This document shows positions 33,524-43,840 of a DNA stretch of 64,000 bases, in pieces. The position numbers and the translations under genes were made by a program. Source of the stretch: Pisolithus tinctorius (lineage: Eukaryota; Basidiomycota; Agaricomycetes; Boletales; Pisolithaceae); assembly GCA_024663395.1 (NCBI GenBank), contig JANFAH010000063.1, positions 62,001-126,000 of the forward strand. The letters run 5' to 3'. Positions within the stretch are counted from its first letter, which is position 1. Every line of letters starts with the position of its first letter. The notes under the pieces are model-generated. The model made no database searches. It saw only the letters and a program-made list of their open reading frames with translations, and was not told where the DNA came from.

Positions 33524-35329
33524 TGTCACACACCAAAGGTGTTGTGGACATGGTTACAGCTGACTCTGCCTAACTTGTTGACGAGTTGCGCGCAATGCCC
33601 ATGCATGCAGATGAAGACTAAAGGCCTCATGCGTAGAAAGACTGTTGGATGTTAACAGTCATCCTTCGCACAAGATCGAGTCGTCAGTGCTAGAGAGAAA
33701 AGAGGAAGCGAGTTAAGTGCACATTAAAAGTTTTTAGCGCCCGTGTACAGCATTCCAGTTTCCGTCATATCTCCACCATTTCCAAAGATATCAACTCGGT
33801 TCGCATGCTCGCTTAAAGTGCTCAGCCCCATAATTCTTCCTTCCAAATTTGGAGAGGATCCTCGCACCCTACGCGTTTCTACAGCACTCCATCCATCAGA
33901 CGCTCATTTCGCGAAGTCCATCAATCATGGCCACCTCTTCGTCAATCATCTTGCTTGTCTCATTTGCCAGAGACAATGGCTACGTATATCTGCCAGGTGT
34001 TCCCACCAGCTTCCATCCTGAAGCCCCCTGGTTCATCCCGTCGTTGTCAGCCCCATCCCATCCCATGCAGCTTGGTCAGCGTGTTCTCCTTGTCAGTATG
34101 ACTTCCAGAAGGACGTTCTTTGGTCGCCTCAGGTCTGTCACTCAGTTAGAAAGGTCTTATGTGGTCGTTTCAGTCTCCCCTCTTGATGAAGCATATGGAT
34201 CGTTCCTCCCTGCTCCCTGCACCGTCTTTATTCCAATCTCGTCCATCATTCTTCCCACATTGCGACAGCTGCAGTATAATCTACTGTCCTCCAGCCTCCC
34301 TGATCGCATTCATGATGAGTATGACATGCATCTTGCCTTCCTACTGCAAGATCCAGCAGAAGATGTCCCTCCTTCTCCTCCTCCTCCATCAGAACCCCGT
34401 CCATGAAGTTTTTGTTAACTTCGCTGAGAGGACGAAAAGGGTGGGAGACGTGATTGCGTATGCTTCCCATTGCCCCACAGACCCCCAACGCCCTAGCCCC
34501 CTTTGACGCCTGACTCATGCCCTTCAATTCTGGAATTAATACTTCCCTATCTGGAATCACCGTCCATCTGTCATGCCATCTTTGGATCTAGAGATGTCTC
34601 CGCCGAGATCTGACTTGCATCGCCACCCCCTAATGTGATATCAGTGCGCTTACTCAGTTTCTGACTCTATTTGACTCATTCTGTGATGTTTTGACTATCC
34701 TTGACTCGTTCATTGCCAATACTTACCAATCCTCTTTGCTTGCTTACTTTTCATTTCTTGCTTACTCATCATGATTACTCAGTCCTTACTCATTACTTAC
34801 CAAGTGTTTGTGCCCTGTTTGTCACAAGCTGTGCTCCCCCCACAGTATATAAACCCCCATGTACTTAGCTACCAACAAGCAATCAAGAAGTCACTCAGAA
34901 GTCAGCTCAGCTAAGCATATCTCATCGTCGACAGTTGAGGCTCATTCGGAAGAGTCTATCTGTCTTCATTTATATCATTGTGTCATTAGTGCTTAGTCAG
35001 CAACCTCTCGTTTAGTCATCCATCCACTCCTGTGTAACTCATCATCAACTTGCGCCAGGAGCACGTCTTATCAAAGTCTTTCATCCCAAGTCCTTTCGGC
35101 TGAACACCTTCACTCTCTTCAGCATCCCCCATCCAATCAACACTCAATTGTTTTCTCCTGCATAACTCATCGTCAACTTGTGCCAGGAGCACTCTACTTG
35201 AAGTCCCTCCCCCCTCATCAGGTTTCTCTGCCCTCCAGGTTCCGCGGAGGCACACCACCACTCGCTCTACATTTGTCTTTTGTGTTGGTTTTGGTTGGTT
35301 TTCACCAGCTTTCCACACTTTGACTCACA
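33524..35329 (+). mobile_element. 1.8-kb LTR-like element, copy 2 (inverted relative to copy 1)
   Basis: 1806 bp, starts TGTCACACACC and ends GACTCACA, with an exact 4-bp duplication CCAC at 33520-33523 and 35330-35333. TATATAAA lies at 34846-34853. A related block of about 60 bp occurs twice near the 3' end (about 35025-35085 and 35150-35205). Position 35254-35266 is the unoccupied form of the site at which the chromovirus inserted in copy 1. It interrupts the oxygenase gene. Confidence 0.8.
33927..34406 (+). CDS. Element-borne ORF of unknown function, copy 2
   Basis: 159 codons from the ATG at 33927 to a stop at 34404-34406, aligned end to end with the frame at 7970-7491. Differences are scattered substitutions such as Arg/Cys, Arg/His and Thr/Met, several explained by CpG decay in copy 1. 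The frame also stays open upstream to 33849 without an ATG. The C-terminus is acidic then proline-rich (PPSPPPPSEP). Function unknown. Confidence 0.5.
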   Translation: MATSSSIILLVSFARDNGYVYLPGVPTSFHPEAPWFIPSLSAPSHPMQLGQRVLLVSMTSRRTFFGRLRSVTQLERSYVVVSVSPLDEAYGSFLPAPCTVFIPISSIILPTLRQLQYNLLSSSLPDRIHDEYDMHLAFLLQDPAEDVPPSPPPPSEPRP

Positions 35330-35633
35330 CCACCCCATGACCCTGTTGAAACCATGTGGGTGACAGGTTGATGGCACCTTTCAACTCAGCATTATCATGG
35401 AAATATGACTTGTCAGTCTGCCATGCCTGTGGGGAAGCCTTTATGCTCTCCTGCAGTGGTTCCCTCAGAAGATGAAGGTGGTTCCATACATCAGCCTGCC
35501 ATTCCTTTAAGTCAGTAGAATATGAGATTCTGCATTTCCTTACCCTTCTTTTTGGGCTGAGAGCATCTGGCAAATACCATATGTGGATGGTGTTTGAGTC
35601 AGTCACCAGAATGGATGGCTCAGTCACTTCCAC
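35330..35633 (-). pseudogene. TET/JBP-like oxygenase gene, 5' segment
   Basis: A minus-strand frame reading toward the LTR-like element at 35329; its last residues (FQQGHG) continue into 33523 once the insertion and one CCAC copy are removed. It contains a patch of basic residues (SPKRRVRKCR) and a helical stretch but no catalytic motif. Assignment to the same gene rests on position, strand and the insertion site. The true start, probably beyond 35700, was not found. Confidence 0.45.
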
Positions 35634-36139
35634 ATATCTCTCAGCAGCTTCTGCATTGCAGGTTTTTCCACCCCAATTTTTTGTAATGTTTACTGTGGAA
35701 AGATGAAAACTTCCATCACACCATTATGATGGACTTACTTGGGCAACAATAGGCCTGTGAGATTACTGATGATATGCAATCTGCTTCACATAACACTGGA
35801 AACAGAATTGATATATCTGGAAGGGTGCAAGGTCCACTGAATACCTCCTCTTGAAATCTGGCTTTCATGTATGACACAATGCAGTCTGTTAGTTCCATTT
35901 GTCATCCATGGGGGGTTTTAGATGTGTCTTGCATAATATTCATGCTTGGGGTGGATGAGGTCAGAGTTGTATAGCAGGCAAGCCACTTGCAGCTTGTTGG
36001 AAAATTATGGCTCGTTGGGACACTTGCCTCAATATTTTACTGTGATCCAATCAATATGTTGTGATGCTATACATGCTATTGGTGTTGGGCCTGTCTTATG
36101 TTGTGACAGGGGTGGATCTTACTAGATCGACTTGTCCTT
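35634..36139. other. No recognisable gene
   Basis: A short minus-strand frame (35898-35716) may be further 5' sequence of the split oxygenase gene, but no motif supports it. The rest is CpG-poor spacer leading into the minisatellite. Confidence 0.35.
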
Positions 36140-37375
36140 GTTTTACGGCAATATAAAAGATATTACTGAAGGGCCCATCCATATGTTATGACCATATAAA
36201 TAATACTGCTGAAGGGCCTGTCCTTATGTTGTGACCACATAAATGATACTGCTGAAGGGCCCTTCCATACATTGTAATGCTATAAATGATATTACTGATG
36301 GGCCCATCTTTATGTTGTGATAGGGGTGCATCTTACTAGATGGGCCCATCTATGTGTTGTGACACTGTAAATGATATTACTGATTGGCCCATCTTTATGT
36401 TGTGACAGGCATACATGTTGCTATTGACAGGCCCATCCATGTGTTGTGACCATGTAATTGATATTACTGACAGGCCTGTCCTTATGTTGTGACAGGGGCA
36501 TATCTTACTAGATGGGCCCATCCATCTGTTGTGACAATGTAATTGATAACACTGACTGGCCTGTCTTTATGTTGTGACATGGGTGCATCTTACTAGATGG
36601 GCCTGTCCATGTGTTGTGACCCTGTAAATGATATATATTGAATGGCCTATCTTTATGTTGCGACAGGTACATCTTACTATGGATGGGCCCACCCATGTGT
36701 TGTGATGGTATAAATGGTATTACTGAAGGGCCCATCCATATGTTGTGACACTATAAATGATATTACTGATGGGCCCATCTTTATGTTGTGGGAGAGATGC
36801 ATCTTACTAGATGGGCCTGTCTATGTGTTGTGACACTGTCAATGATATTACTGATGGGCCTGTCCTTATGTTGTGGCAGGTGTACATCTTGCTATGGATG
36901 GGCCCATCTATATGTTGTGACAAGGGTATATTATCCCAAAGACAGGCCCTTCCATATGTTGCCAACTCTGTAATCTATCATAGAGGGGCCCCTCTTTATG
37001 TTGTGACCCTATAAAGCATATGATGGGTGGGCCCATCCATATGTTGTGACCTTCTTCATGATACAATAGGTGGGCCCATGCTGATATTGTGACTGGGGTG
37101 CACCCTACCATGGATGGGCCCATCCATGTCTTACAGTAGCTCAACATACTTACTTGGTCATGGGCCCATCTATATGTTGCAGCATCCTTACCCTCCACAG
37201 GCCCTCCCATATGTTGTGGAATTGCACTTATGGGCCCATACATATGTTGCTCTCACTATATGCCCTCAAGCCTGTCCATGTGTCATGGCTAATCTATTTA
37301 GACAGGCCCACCATGGGGTCTATATAAGTGTTGGCATTTTGGCATGCAGGCTACCTATATGTTGTGACTAAATGG
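36140..37375 (+). repeat. Degenerate minisatellite built on GGGCCCATCnATATGTTGTG
   Basis: About twenty imperfect copies of a 20-bp core spaced roughly 45-75 bp apart, alternating with a second motif (TAAATGATATTACTGA). Short frames in both strands repeat the same residues and are artefacts of the periodicity. The GGGCCC core is palindromic. Confidence 0.8.
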
Positions 37376-37384
37376 ACTACATGG

Positions 37385-37751
37385 GGTCAGAAATGTGTAG
37401 GGTGTGAGGATCCTCTCCAAATTTGGAAGGCAGGATGGCATGGCTGAGCACTTTAAGTGAGTGTGAGAATGGAGCCAATATCTATATCTTTGGAAATGGT
37501 GGAGATACAATGAAAACTGGAATGCTGTTCACAGGTGCTAAAAACCTTTGATGCACACTTAACTTGCTTCCTCATTTCTCTTCAGCTCTGACAACTCGTT
37601 CTTGTGTGAAGGATGATTGCTCATGTCCAGCAGTCTTTCTATGCATGAGGGCTTTAGTCTTCATCTGCATGGTATGGGCATTGCACTCAACTCATTGATG
37701 AGTTAGGCAGAGTGAGCTGTAACCATGCCACAACACCTTTGGTGTGTGACA
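37385..37751 (-). mobile_element. 1.8-kb LTR-like element, truncated copy 3
   Basis: Matches about the first 370 bp of the element (minus orientation, TGTCACACACC at 37751) and stops near the start of its ORF, at the edge of the minisatellite. Strongly CpG-depleted, so older than copies 1 and 2. Confidence 0.75.
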
Positions 37752-38209
37752 ACATTGCTGACCTTGGCTGTCAAGCAAGCTTCCACCATGCATGCATGTG
37801 CAATCCACTTCCTTGATGGGGAAAGACAAGGACTTTCCCCAGAATTTATGGGCATTCACCTGATCTGCAATTGCCCAAAGCCTGGCCTTCAGGCTTCACC
37901 AATATATAGCTAGCTGACTACCCCCAACAAGGAAGATCACTTGGAGTATGTTGAGTTTGAGTACCAACTTAAGTTCAGGGTCAGTGGGAGTAGATAGTAT
38001 TCATGTATGGAGCTTCCAATCATATTTTGTATCCATTGGTTGCAGCATTCTCTTATTTTTTTTTGCTTCTTAAGCATTGTTTGATGAGGAAAACAAATTT
38101 ATAGCAGTAATCAGAGATGTATGACAGAGTAAAAAAACTACTACTAAGACATATCATCAGCACTGCTCACTGAACCACTGTCATCATCCAATGAAGCCAT
38201 GTTGCCCTC
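37752..38209. other. No recognisable gene
   Basis: CpG-poor spacer with a T-run near 38055 and no coding signal. Confidence 0.4.
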
Positions 38210-39720
38210 ATGAATCAGATCCTGATAATGTCCCAAATTTGTTGCACAATCTGATCACATAGGGTACAAGCTGCATGCAGCACTTGCATGTCAGTACTGT
38301 CAGCATCTTCAGTTTCCAACATTGATGCATCCAATCCTCTGCCTCTGCCCTCCTGAACCTCATGATCTTCTCCCACCACAGGATCCTCATCAGTATCCTG
38401 GGTGTGGATAACATTGTGGATTGCACACAGTGTGGCAGGAATTTGGGCTTGTGTTCATATGCTGTATTCAGGACTGAGGAGGAGGATATGAAAATGCTGC
38501 TTGATCATGCTGAAAATGCACTCAATTACATCTCAAGTGGATGAATGGCATAGGTTGAATAGTTCTTCCTTGTTTTTGGGCCTGCTCAGTGTAGCACAGT
38601 AATACTACATGTAGAAATGTTGCACACACCTCAATTTTGTATGATGCCACTCAGTGAGGTGGTAGCAGATACCATGGTGGAGCAGTGGGAGAGAGCCTCA
38701 TGAGCAATGAGCTGAGCTCAAGGCAAGCTGTAGCATGATGTATCTACTGAACATGTCCACATCCATGTCTACCTCCATCTGACTGAGCATAATGTGGCTG
38801 TGTCCTCACCTCCAGCCCCCAGGCCTCCTACTACAATGGTAGGGAACCAAGAGTTCCAGGCAGTGGGGGAAGATGGCATCTGCAAGGAAATACTTACCCT
38901 CAGGAATAATCAAATCTTTTGAGCATGCATCTTGGTAAATATGTGCATCTGTTGCCAAACCCTCCCATCCAGTGATGGCATACATGAACTTGAGTTGGAA
39001 GTCACAGGCAAATAGGCAGTTTTGCGAGACAAAGCCTTTGTGATTGTGATAAGGTGCCTGGTCATTTGCTCTCAGTGCAGCATGGATATGGCTTCCATCC
39101 AGCACACCAATTGCATCCCAGAAGAATTGCCAAAATGTTGGATGCTCTCTAATTCCAGACTGAACCTCATCCACAGCAGGCATGTGACCATACACATCAT
39201 AGAATGGTGACAAGGAAAAAATGCAAACAAATTTGCAGAAGTACCTGTATGAACCCAATATCAGTTACAGGAGGACAATCAGTCTACTAGATGGATGTAC
39301 CAAGAAATGATGTCATTCAAATGCTGAAAGTGCTTGCCAACATGCCTGATAGTTAGGCCAGTGATACTCATGTATAAGAAGATTGCCAGCTGTTCTTCAA
39401 GTGAAATAAATCAAGAATTTTTGTGGCCCATCTCTTGAAGATGGTCCACAAGAAGTGCAAACACGTTGGTGTGTATGCCAAGTTCACATTGGATGCATTC
39501 CTGGTGACCAGTAAGAAGTTTGATGACCCAGCCTTCAACAGTAAGGGCCAAAGATATGGTATGGTTCTGGTCTCTTTCTGATCAGAGTGGCTTGTTGAGC
39601 AGTAGCACAAACAATGATGTTGACAGTGAGATCCATATACTGGATTGTGCATTGTTGGTGAAGTTTCTCAAAGCCAGTATCATCATCAACAGCCTCATCC
39701 ATAACAATGATAAGCTGAGG
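38210..39720 (-). pseudogene. Relic of a second Harbinger-like transposase
   Basis: Read right to left: the N-terminal part (about 39720-39310) aligns in pattern with the transposase at 23598-25628 (EEQLAIFLYMSITGLTIRHVGKHFQH). The core at 39258-38840 carries DAIGVLDGSHIHA with the first catalytic Asp, SQNCLFACDF, and ADAIFPH with the second. After an LTR at 38679-38835 the C-terminal part follows (KNKEELFNL, then VIECIFSMIK with the Glu). Many stops and frame changes. CpG-poor and much older than the intact element. No terminal repeats were located. Confidence 0.75.
38679..38835 (-). mobile_element. Solo LTR of the second Gypsy family inside the Harbinger relic
   Basis: Similar over its length to the LTRs at 27507 and 32944 but more degenerate. 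The duplication ATGGT stands at 38674-38678 and 38836-38840; the 5' TG overlaps the first copy, so the start may be 38677. Confidence 0.6.
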
Positions 39721-40009
39721 CTGACATGATTCAAACTCAGAACTGGCTCTAGAGGAACAATTGGTGAGAGAAGTCAGAGAGGGGGTTAATTGGGTGTTTG
39801 CTGACAATGAGAACAATGACATTTTTGAGGGGGGCACATGTAGTAGGGGAGCCAGATAAGTGGAGCATAGCCACAGAGGGCTTAGTTAGTGAGAATAGAA
39901 CATGGATGAGGAGGCACAAGTAAATGGCTTTGCAGGACATGTACCATTGACAAAGTTCACATTCCACTATTTCATTGGGAACCACTGGATGGAATTTGCT
40001 GAGAATTTT
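39721..40009. other. No recognisable gene
   Basis: Transition from the Harbinger relic to the 145-bp satellite; the first satellite-like phrase appears near 39970. Confidence 0.4.
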
Positions 40010-40490
40010 CAGCAGGGGGGGGCCAAGATGAAGCAGATATGGGGAAATTTTCAGAGAGATCTACCAGGTGGGTCCTGAGATATCACAACTGTTCAACAAT
40101 GTTTGACAATGTTCAGCACCTAATAGTTCAGGAACTGCTGGTTGGAATGATCTGACAGTTTACAGCCATGGTGGGGCCCAGGCAAGGCACACATGAGGAG
40201 GGTTTCAGGGAGATCCACCCAGTGGTGGCTGAGATATCACAATGGTTTGACAATGTTCAGCACCTTATATCTCAGGAACCACTGGATGGAATGATCTGAG
40301 GGTTGGCAGCCAGGGAGGGGCCTATCCAGAGCAGATATGGGGAAGGATACAAAGAGATCTACCCAGTGGTTGCTGGGATATCATGACTGTTCAACAATGT
40401 TCAGCACCTAATATCTCAGGAGCCACTGGTTGGAATAATCTGAGAGTTTGCATCCATGGTGTGGCCTAGGAAAATTAGATATGTGGAAGG
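40010..40490 (+). repeat. 145-bp satellite, left block (degenerate)
   Basis: Three diverged monomers sharing ATCTCAGGAACCACTGG and TGGTTGCTGAGATATCAC with the regular block at 42115-43020. Interrupted at 40490 by an LTR. Confidence 0.85.
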
Positions 40491-42114
40491 TGTCATGACC
40501 ATGACACTGACATAAGCCCCAAACATCTATTCCACCCTCTTCCACCCTGGGAACCTTCCTCTGCCCTCTTCTGATGCATTCCCATGCTCCTCCAACCCTC
40601 CTGACACATCTCTACACCTCTCCAAGGTCCCCTGTCCATGTTCTGACCAACTCTGCTCAACTCTGCCCTCAGGCTGGTCACATGGAGGCCAGACCTTCAT
40701 CTGTGCCTCCTTCAAGGCCTTGGTCAGCTCAGTGGGCTGTCGGACTTGCAGCCCTGCATTCCAGATAGGGTTCTGCCCTCATGTCAGTTTTTCTCCATTC
40801 TTCTGCTCCTTTGGTATTCACCCTCTTTCCCTTGTTGTAGTAGTTTCCTTATCTCAGTTAAGGCCTCTGTCATCCCTATCCTCTATCCCTTGTGTTAGAG
40901 GGACTGCTACCTGTTATATGCTTATTGGTTCACATTCTATGCTGCACTGCCCTTGACATACATTGTATATAAGGCCACATAGTGTCATGACCATGACACC
41001 AGCGTAAGCCTCTAATACCTACTCCGCCCTCCTCTGACATGTTCCCATGCTTCTCCGCCCTCCTCCGACGTGTTCCCGCCCTCCTCTGACCCTCCCGACA
41101 CATCTCCACACCTCTCCGAGGTCCCCTGTCCATGTTCTGACCAACTCCGCTCAACTCCACCCTAAGGTTGGTCACGTGGGCTGTCAGACTTGCGGCCCTG
41201 CATTCTAGATAGGGTTCCACCCTCGTGTCAGTTTTCTCCATTCTTCCGCTTCTTCGGTATTTACCCTCTCTTCCTCGTTGTAGTAGTTTCCTTGTCTCAG
41301 TTAAGGTCCCCGTCGTCCCTACTCTCTATCCCTTGTGTCGGAAGGACTCTAACCCACTATACACTTATTGGTTTACATTCCGTACTGCACCGCCCTTGAC
41401 CTACATCGTATATAAGGCCACATAGTACTCCAATGTAATCAGTATGAATATCGAATAAAGTCCCCACCTTCGACTCCCTCTCGGTCCCCTCTGGAGTTTC
41501 GTCTCCACTCCCTCTGAGTCCACTCCACCTCTGAAATACAAGGGCTGAGCTCATGCAAGGGGGCAGCGCACTAGCTGAACCCAACGCCCTCTCATCCAAC
41601 CTCTGACCTCTGACCTCCGACTCTGACTCCAACCTCAGCCTCTGAGACTTTCCTTCATACCCCTCCACTCACTGTTCGTCGAATATATCGCCACCCAGTG
41701 GTCAGATTCGCTTCGGACTTTGACTGCTGTACTCCACAGCCCAACCCGCTCCAACTCTGCCCTAAGAAGGAGCCAGGGGTGTTGTCCAACTTTGACACAT
41801 AGTACTCCAATGTAATCAGTATGAATATCAAATAAAGTCCCCACTTCTGACTCCCTCTGAGTCCACTCTACCTCTAAAATATGAGGGCTGAGCTGGCACA
41901 AGGGAGCAGTGCACTAGTTGAACCCAACACCCTCTCATCCAACCTCTGACCTCTGCCTCCAAAAATTTCCTCTGTACCCCTCCACTCACTGTTTGTTGCA
42001 TATCTCACCACCTGGTGGTCAGATTCACTTTGGACTTTGACCACTGTACTCCGCAGCCCATCCTGCTCCCACTCCACCCTAAGAGGAAGTCAGGGGTGTT
42101 GTGTGACCTTGACA
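40491..42114 (+). mobile_element. Solo LTR in the 145-bp satellite, itself carrying an LTR of the same family
   Basis: Starts TGTCATGACCATGACAC at 40491 and ends GACCTTGACA at 42114, with the duplication GAAGG at 40486-40490 and 42115-42119. TATATAAGG lies at 40966-40974. Own sequence is 40491-40982 plus 41803-42114; the inner LTR occupies 40983-41797, and 41798-41802 is the repeated target CATAG. Confidence 0.9.
40983..41797 (+). mobile_element. Inner solo LTR, same family and orientation
   Basis: 815 bp, TGTCATGACC to AACTTTGACA, with the exact duplication CATAG at 40978-40982 and 41798-41802. It landed about 8 bp beyond the TATA box of the outer LTR. It keeps more CpG than the outer one, consistent with being younger. 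Confidence 0.92.
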
Positions 42115-43020
42115 GAAGGTTTCATAGAGATCCACCCAGTGGTTGCTGAGATATCACAACTGTTTGCAAGTGTTCAGTGCTTCATATCTCAGGAACCACT
42201 GGTTGGAATGATCTGAGAGTTGGCATCCTTGGTGGGGCCTAGGCAAGGAAGATATGTGGAGGGTTTCATAGGGATCCACCCAGTGGTTGCTGAGATATCA
42301 CAAACTGTTCGTAAGTGTTCGGTGCTTCATATCTCAGGAACCACTGGTTGGAATGATCTGAGAGTTTGCATCCTTGGTGGGGCCTAGGCAAGGAAGATAT
42401 GTGGAAGGTTTCATAGAGATCCACCCAGTGGTTGCTGAGATATCACAAACTGTTCGTAAGTGTTCGGTGCTTCATATCTCAGGAACCACTGGTTGGAATG
42501 ATCTGAGAGTTGGCATCCTTCGTGGGGCCTAGGCAAGGAAGATATGTGGAGGGTTTCATAGGGATCCACCCAGTGGTTGCGGAGATATCACAAACTGTTC
42601 GTAAGTGTTCGGTGCTTCATATCTCAGGAACCACTGGTTGGAATGATCTGAGAGTTGGAATCCATGGTGGGGCCTAGGAAAGGAAGATATGTGGAAGGTT
42701 TCATAGGGATCCACCCAGTGGTTGCTGAGATATCACAAACTGTTCGCAAGTGTTTGGTGCTTCATATCTCAGGAACCACTGGTTGGAATGATCTGAGAGT
42801 TTGCATCTTTGGTGGGGCCTAGGCAGGGCAGATATGTGGAAGGCTTCATAGAGATCCACCCAGTGGTTGCTGAGATATCACAACTGTTCGCAAGTGTTGG
42901 GCACTTAATATCTCAGGAACCACTGGTTGGAATGATCTGAGAGTTTGCATCCTTGGTGGGGCCTAGGCAAGGCAGATATGTGGAAGGTTTCATAGAGATC
43001 CACTCAGTGGTTGCTGAGTG
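42115..43020 (+). repeat. 145-bp satellite, regular block
   Basis: The phrase GGTTGGAATGATCTGAGAG begins at 42201, 42346, 42491, 42636, 42781 and 42925, giving a period of 145 bp (last interval 144). Monomers are nearly identical. Each contains TGTTCGTAAGTGTTCGGTGC or a close variant, the likely seed of the 10-bp satellite. Confidence 0.95.
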
Positions 43021-43143
43021 GAGTATGATACATGCTTTTATACTACTACAGAGGTACAGTAATCAGAATCAGAACTGACAAACAGAGACTCATAGAATTT
43101 CAAGTGAAACTTCCTAGATGATGAATGAAGGGTAGATGGAGGA
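43016..43143 (-). mobile_element. Remnant of a 713-bp-family LTR
   Basis: About 128 bp matching the middle of copies A to C (ATACATGCTTTTATACT onward), cut on the left by satellite and on the right by LTR copy C. Confidence 0.75.
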
Positions 43144-43840
43144 TGTCAAGTCCGGGCCTACTCCGACCAACTCCAACACTATATAAGGTCTAGAGAAGGG
43201 TTCGGAAGCAAGTCCGACACAGAGGAACAGAACTCCGACTAGCGGAGTGGTGGCAGGAACGAAGTCCGCCGAAGCAGAGGCAGAGCAGAGTGAGGGCGTT
43301 GGGTTTAGCTTGTGCACTACCCCCTTGCACGATCTCAGCCCTTGTATTTCAGAGGGAGAGTACAGACAGAGAGTCGGTGATAACTCCAACAGGCAGAAGA
43401 CAGAATCAGAGGGAGTAGGAACTAAGTTGATATTTGTACTGAAGAACAGTGGAGTACAGTACATGCTTTTATATTGCTACGGAGGTACAGTAATCGGAAT
43501 CAGAACTGACATATGGAGACTCATAAATTTTCAAGTAAAATTTCCTGGACAACGAATGAAGGGTAGATGGAGGACATATGAACGGGTAACACAGAACATT
43601 CAGAAAAGGAAATAGTCCAGGCGCTGGACCATGCGGTGAGTGCGCTGTGGAGTACCTGACTGCGAAGGTAGTCACATGACCCCTCAGAGAACAGACTGCT
43701 CGGTCCGGTAGGGGAGCAACACAGGTCTGACAGCAGTCGGAGCGGAGATGGTTTGCAACCAACAGAAGTTGGGTGGAGTTGGTGCAGAGTGAGTGAATGA
43801 CCGGCGGAGTAGGGTGCGGAGTGAGTAAGGGCTTAGTGTG
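43144..43840 (-). mobile_element. Solo LTR copy C, missing its 5' tip
   Basis: Minus orientation, ending TGTCAAGTCC (reverse strand of the LTR end) at 43144. Closely similar to copy B. Its other end lacks the TGTCAT start, which is replaced by the 10-bp satellite. It inserted into a remnant of its own family. Confidence 0.85.
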
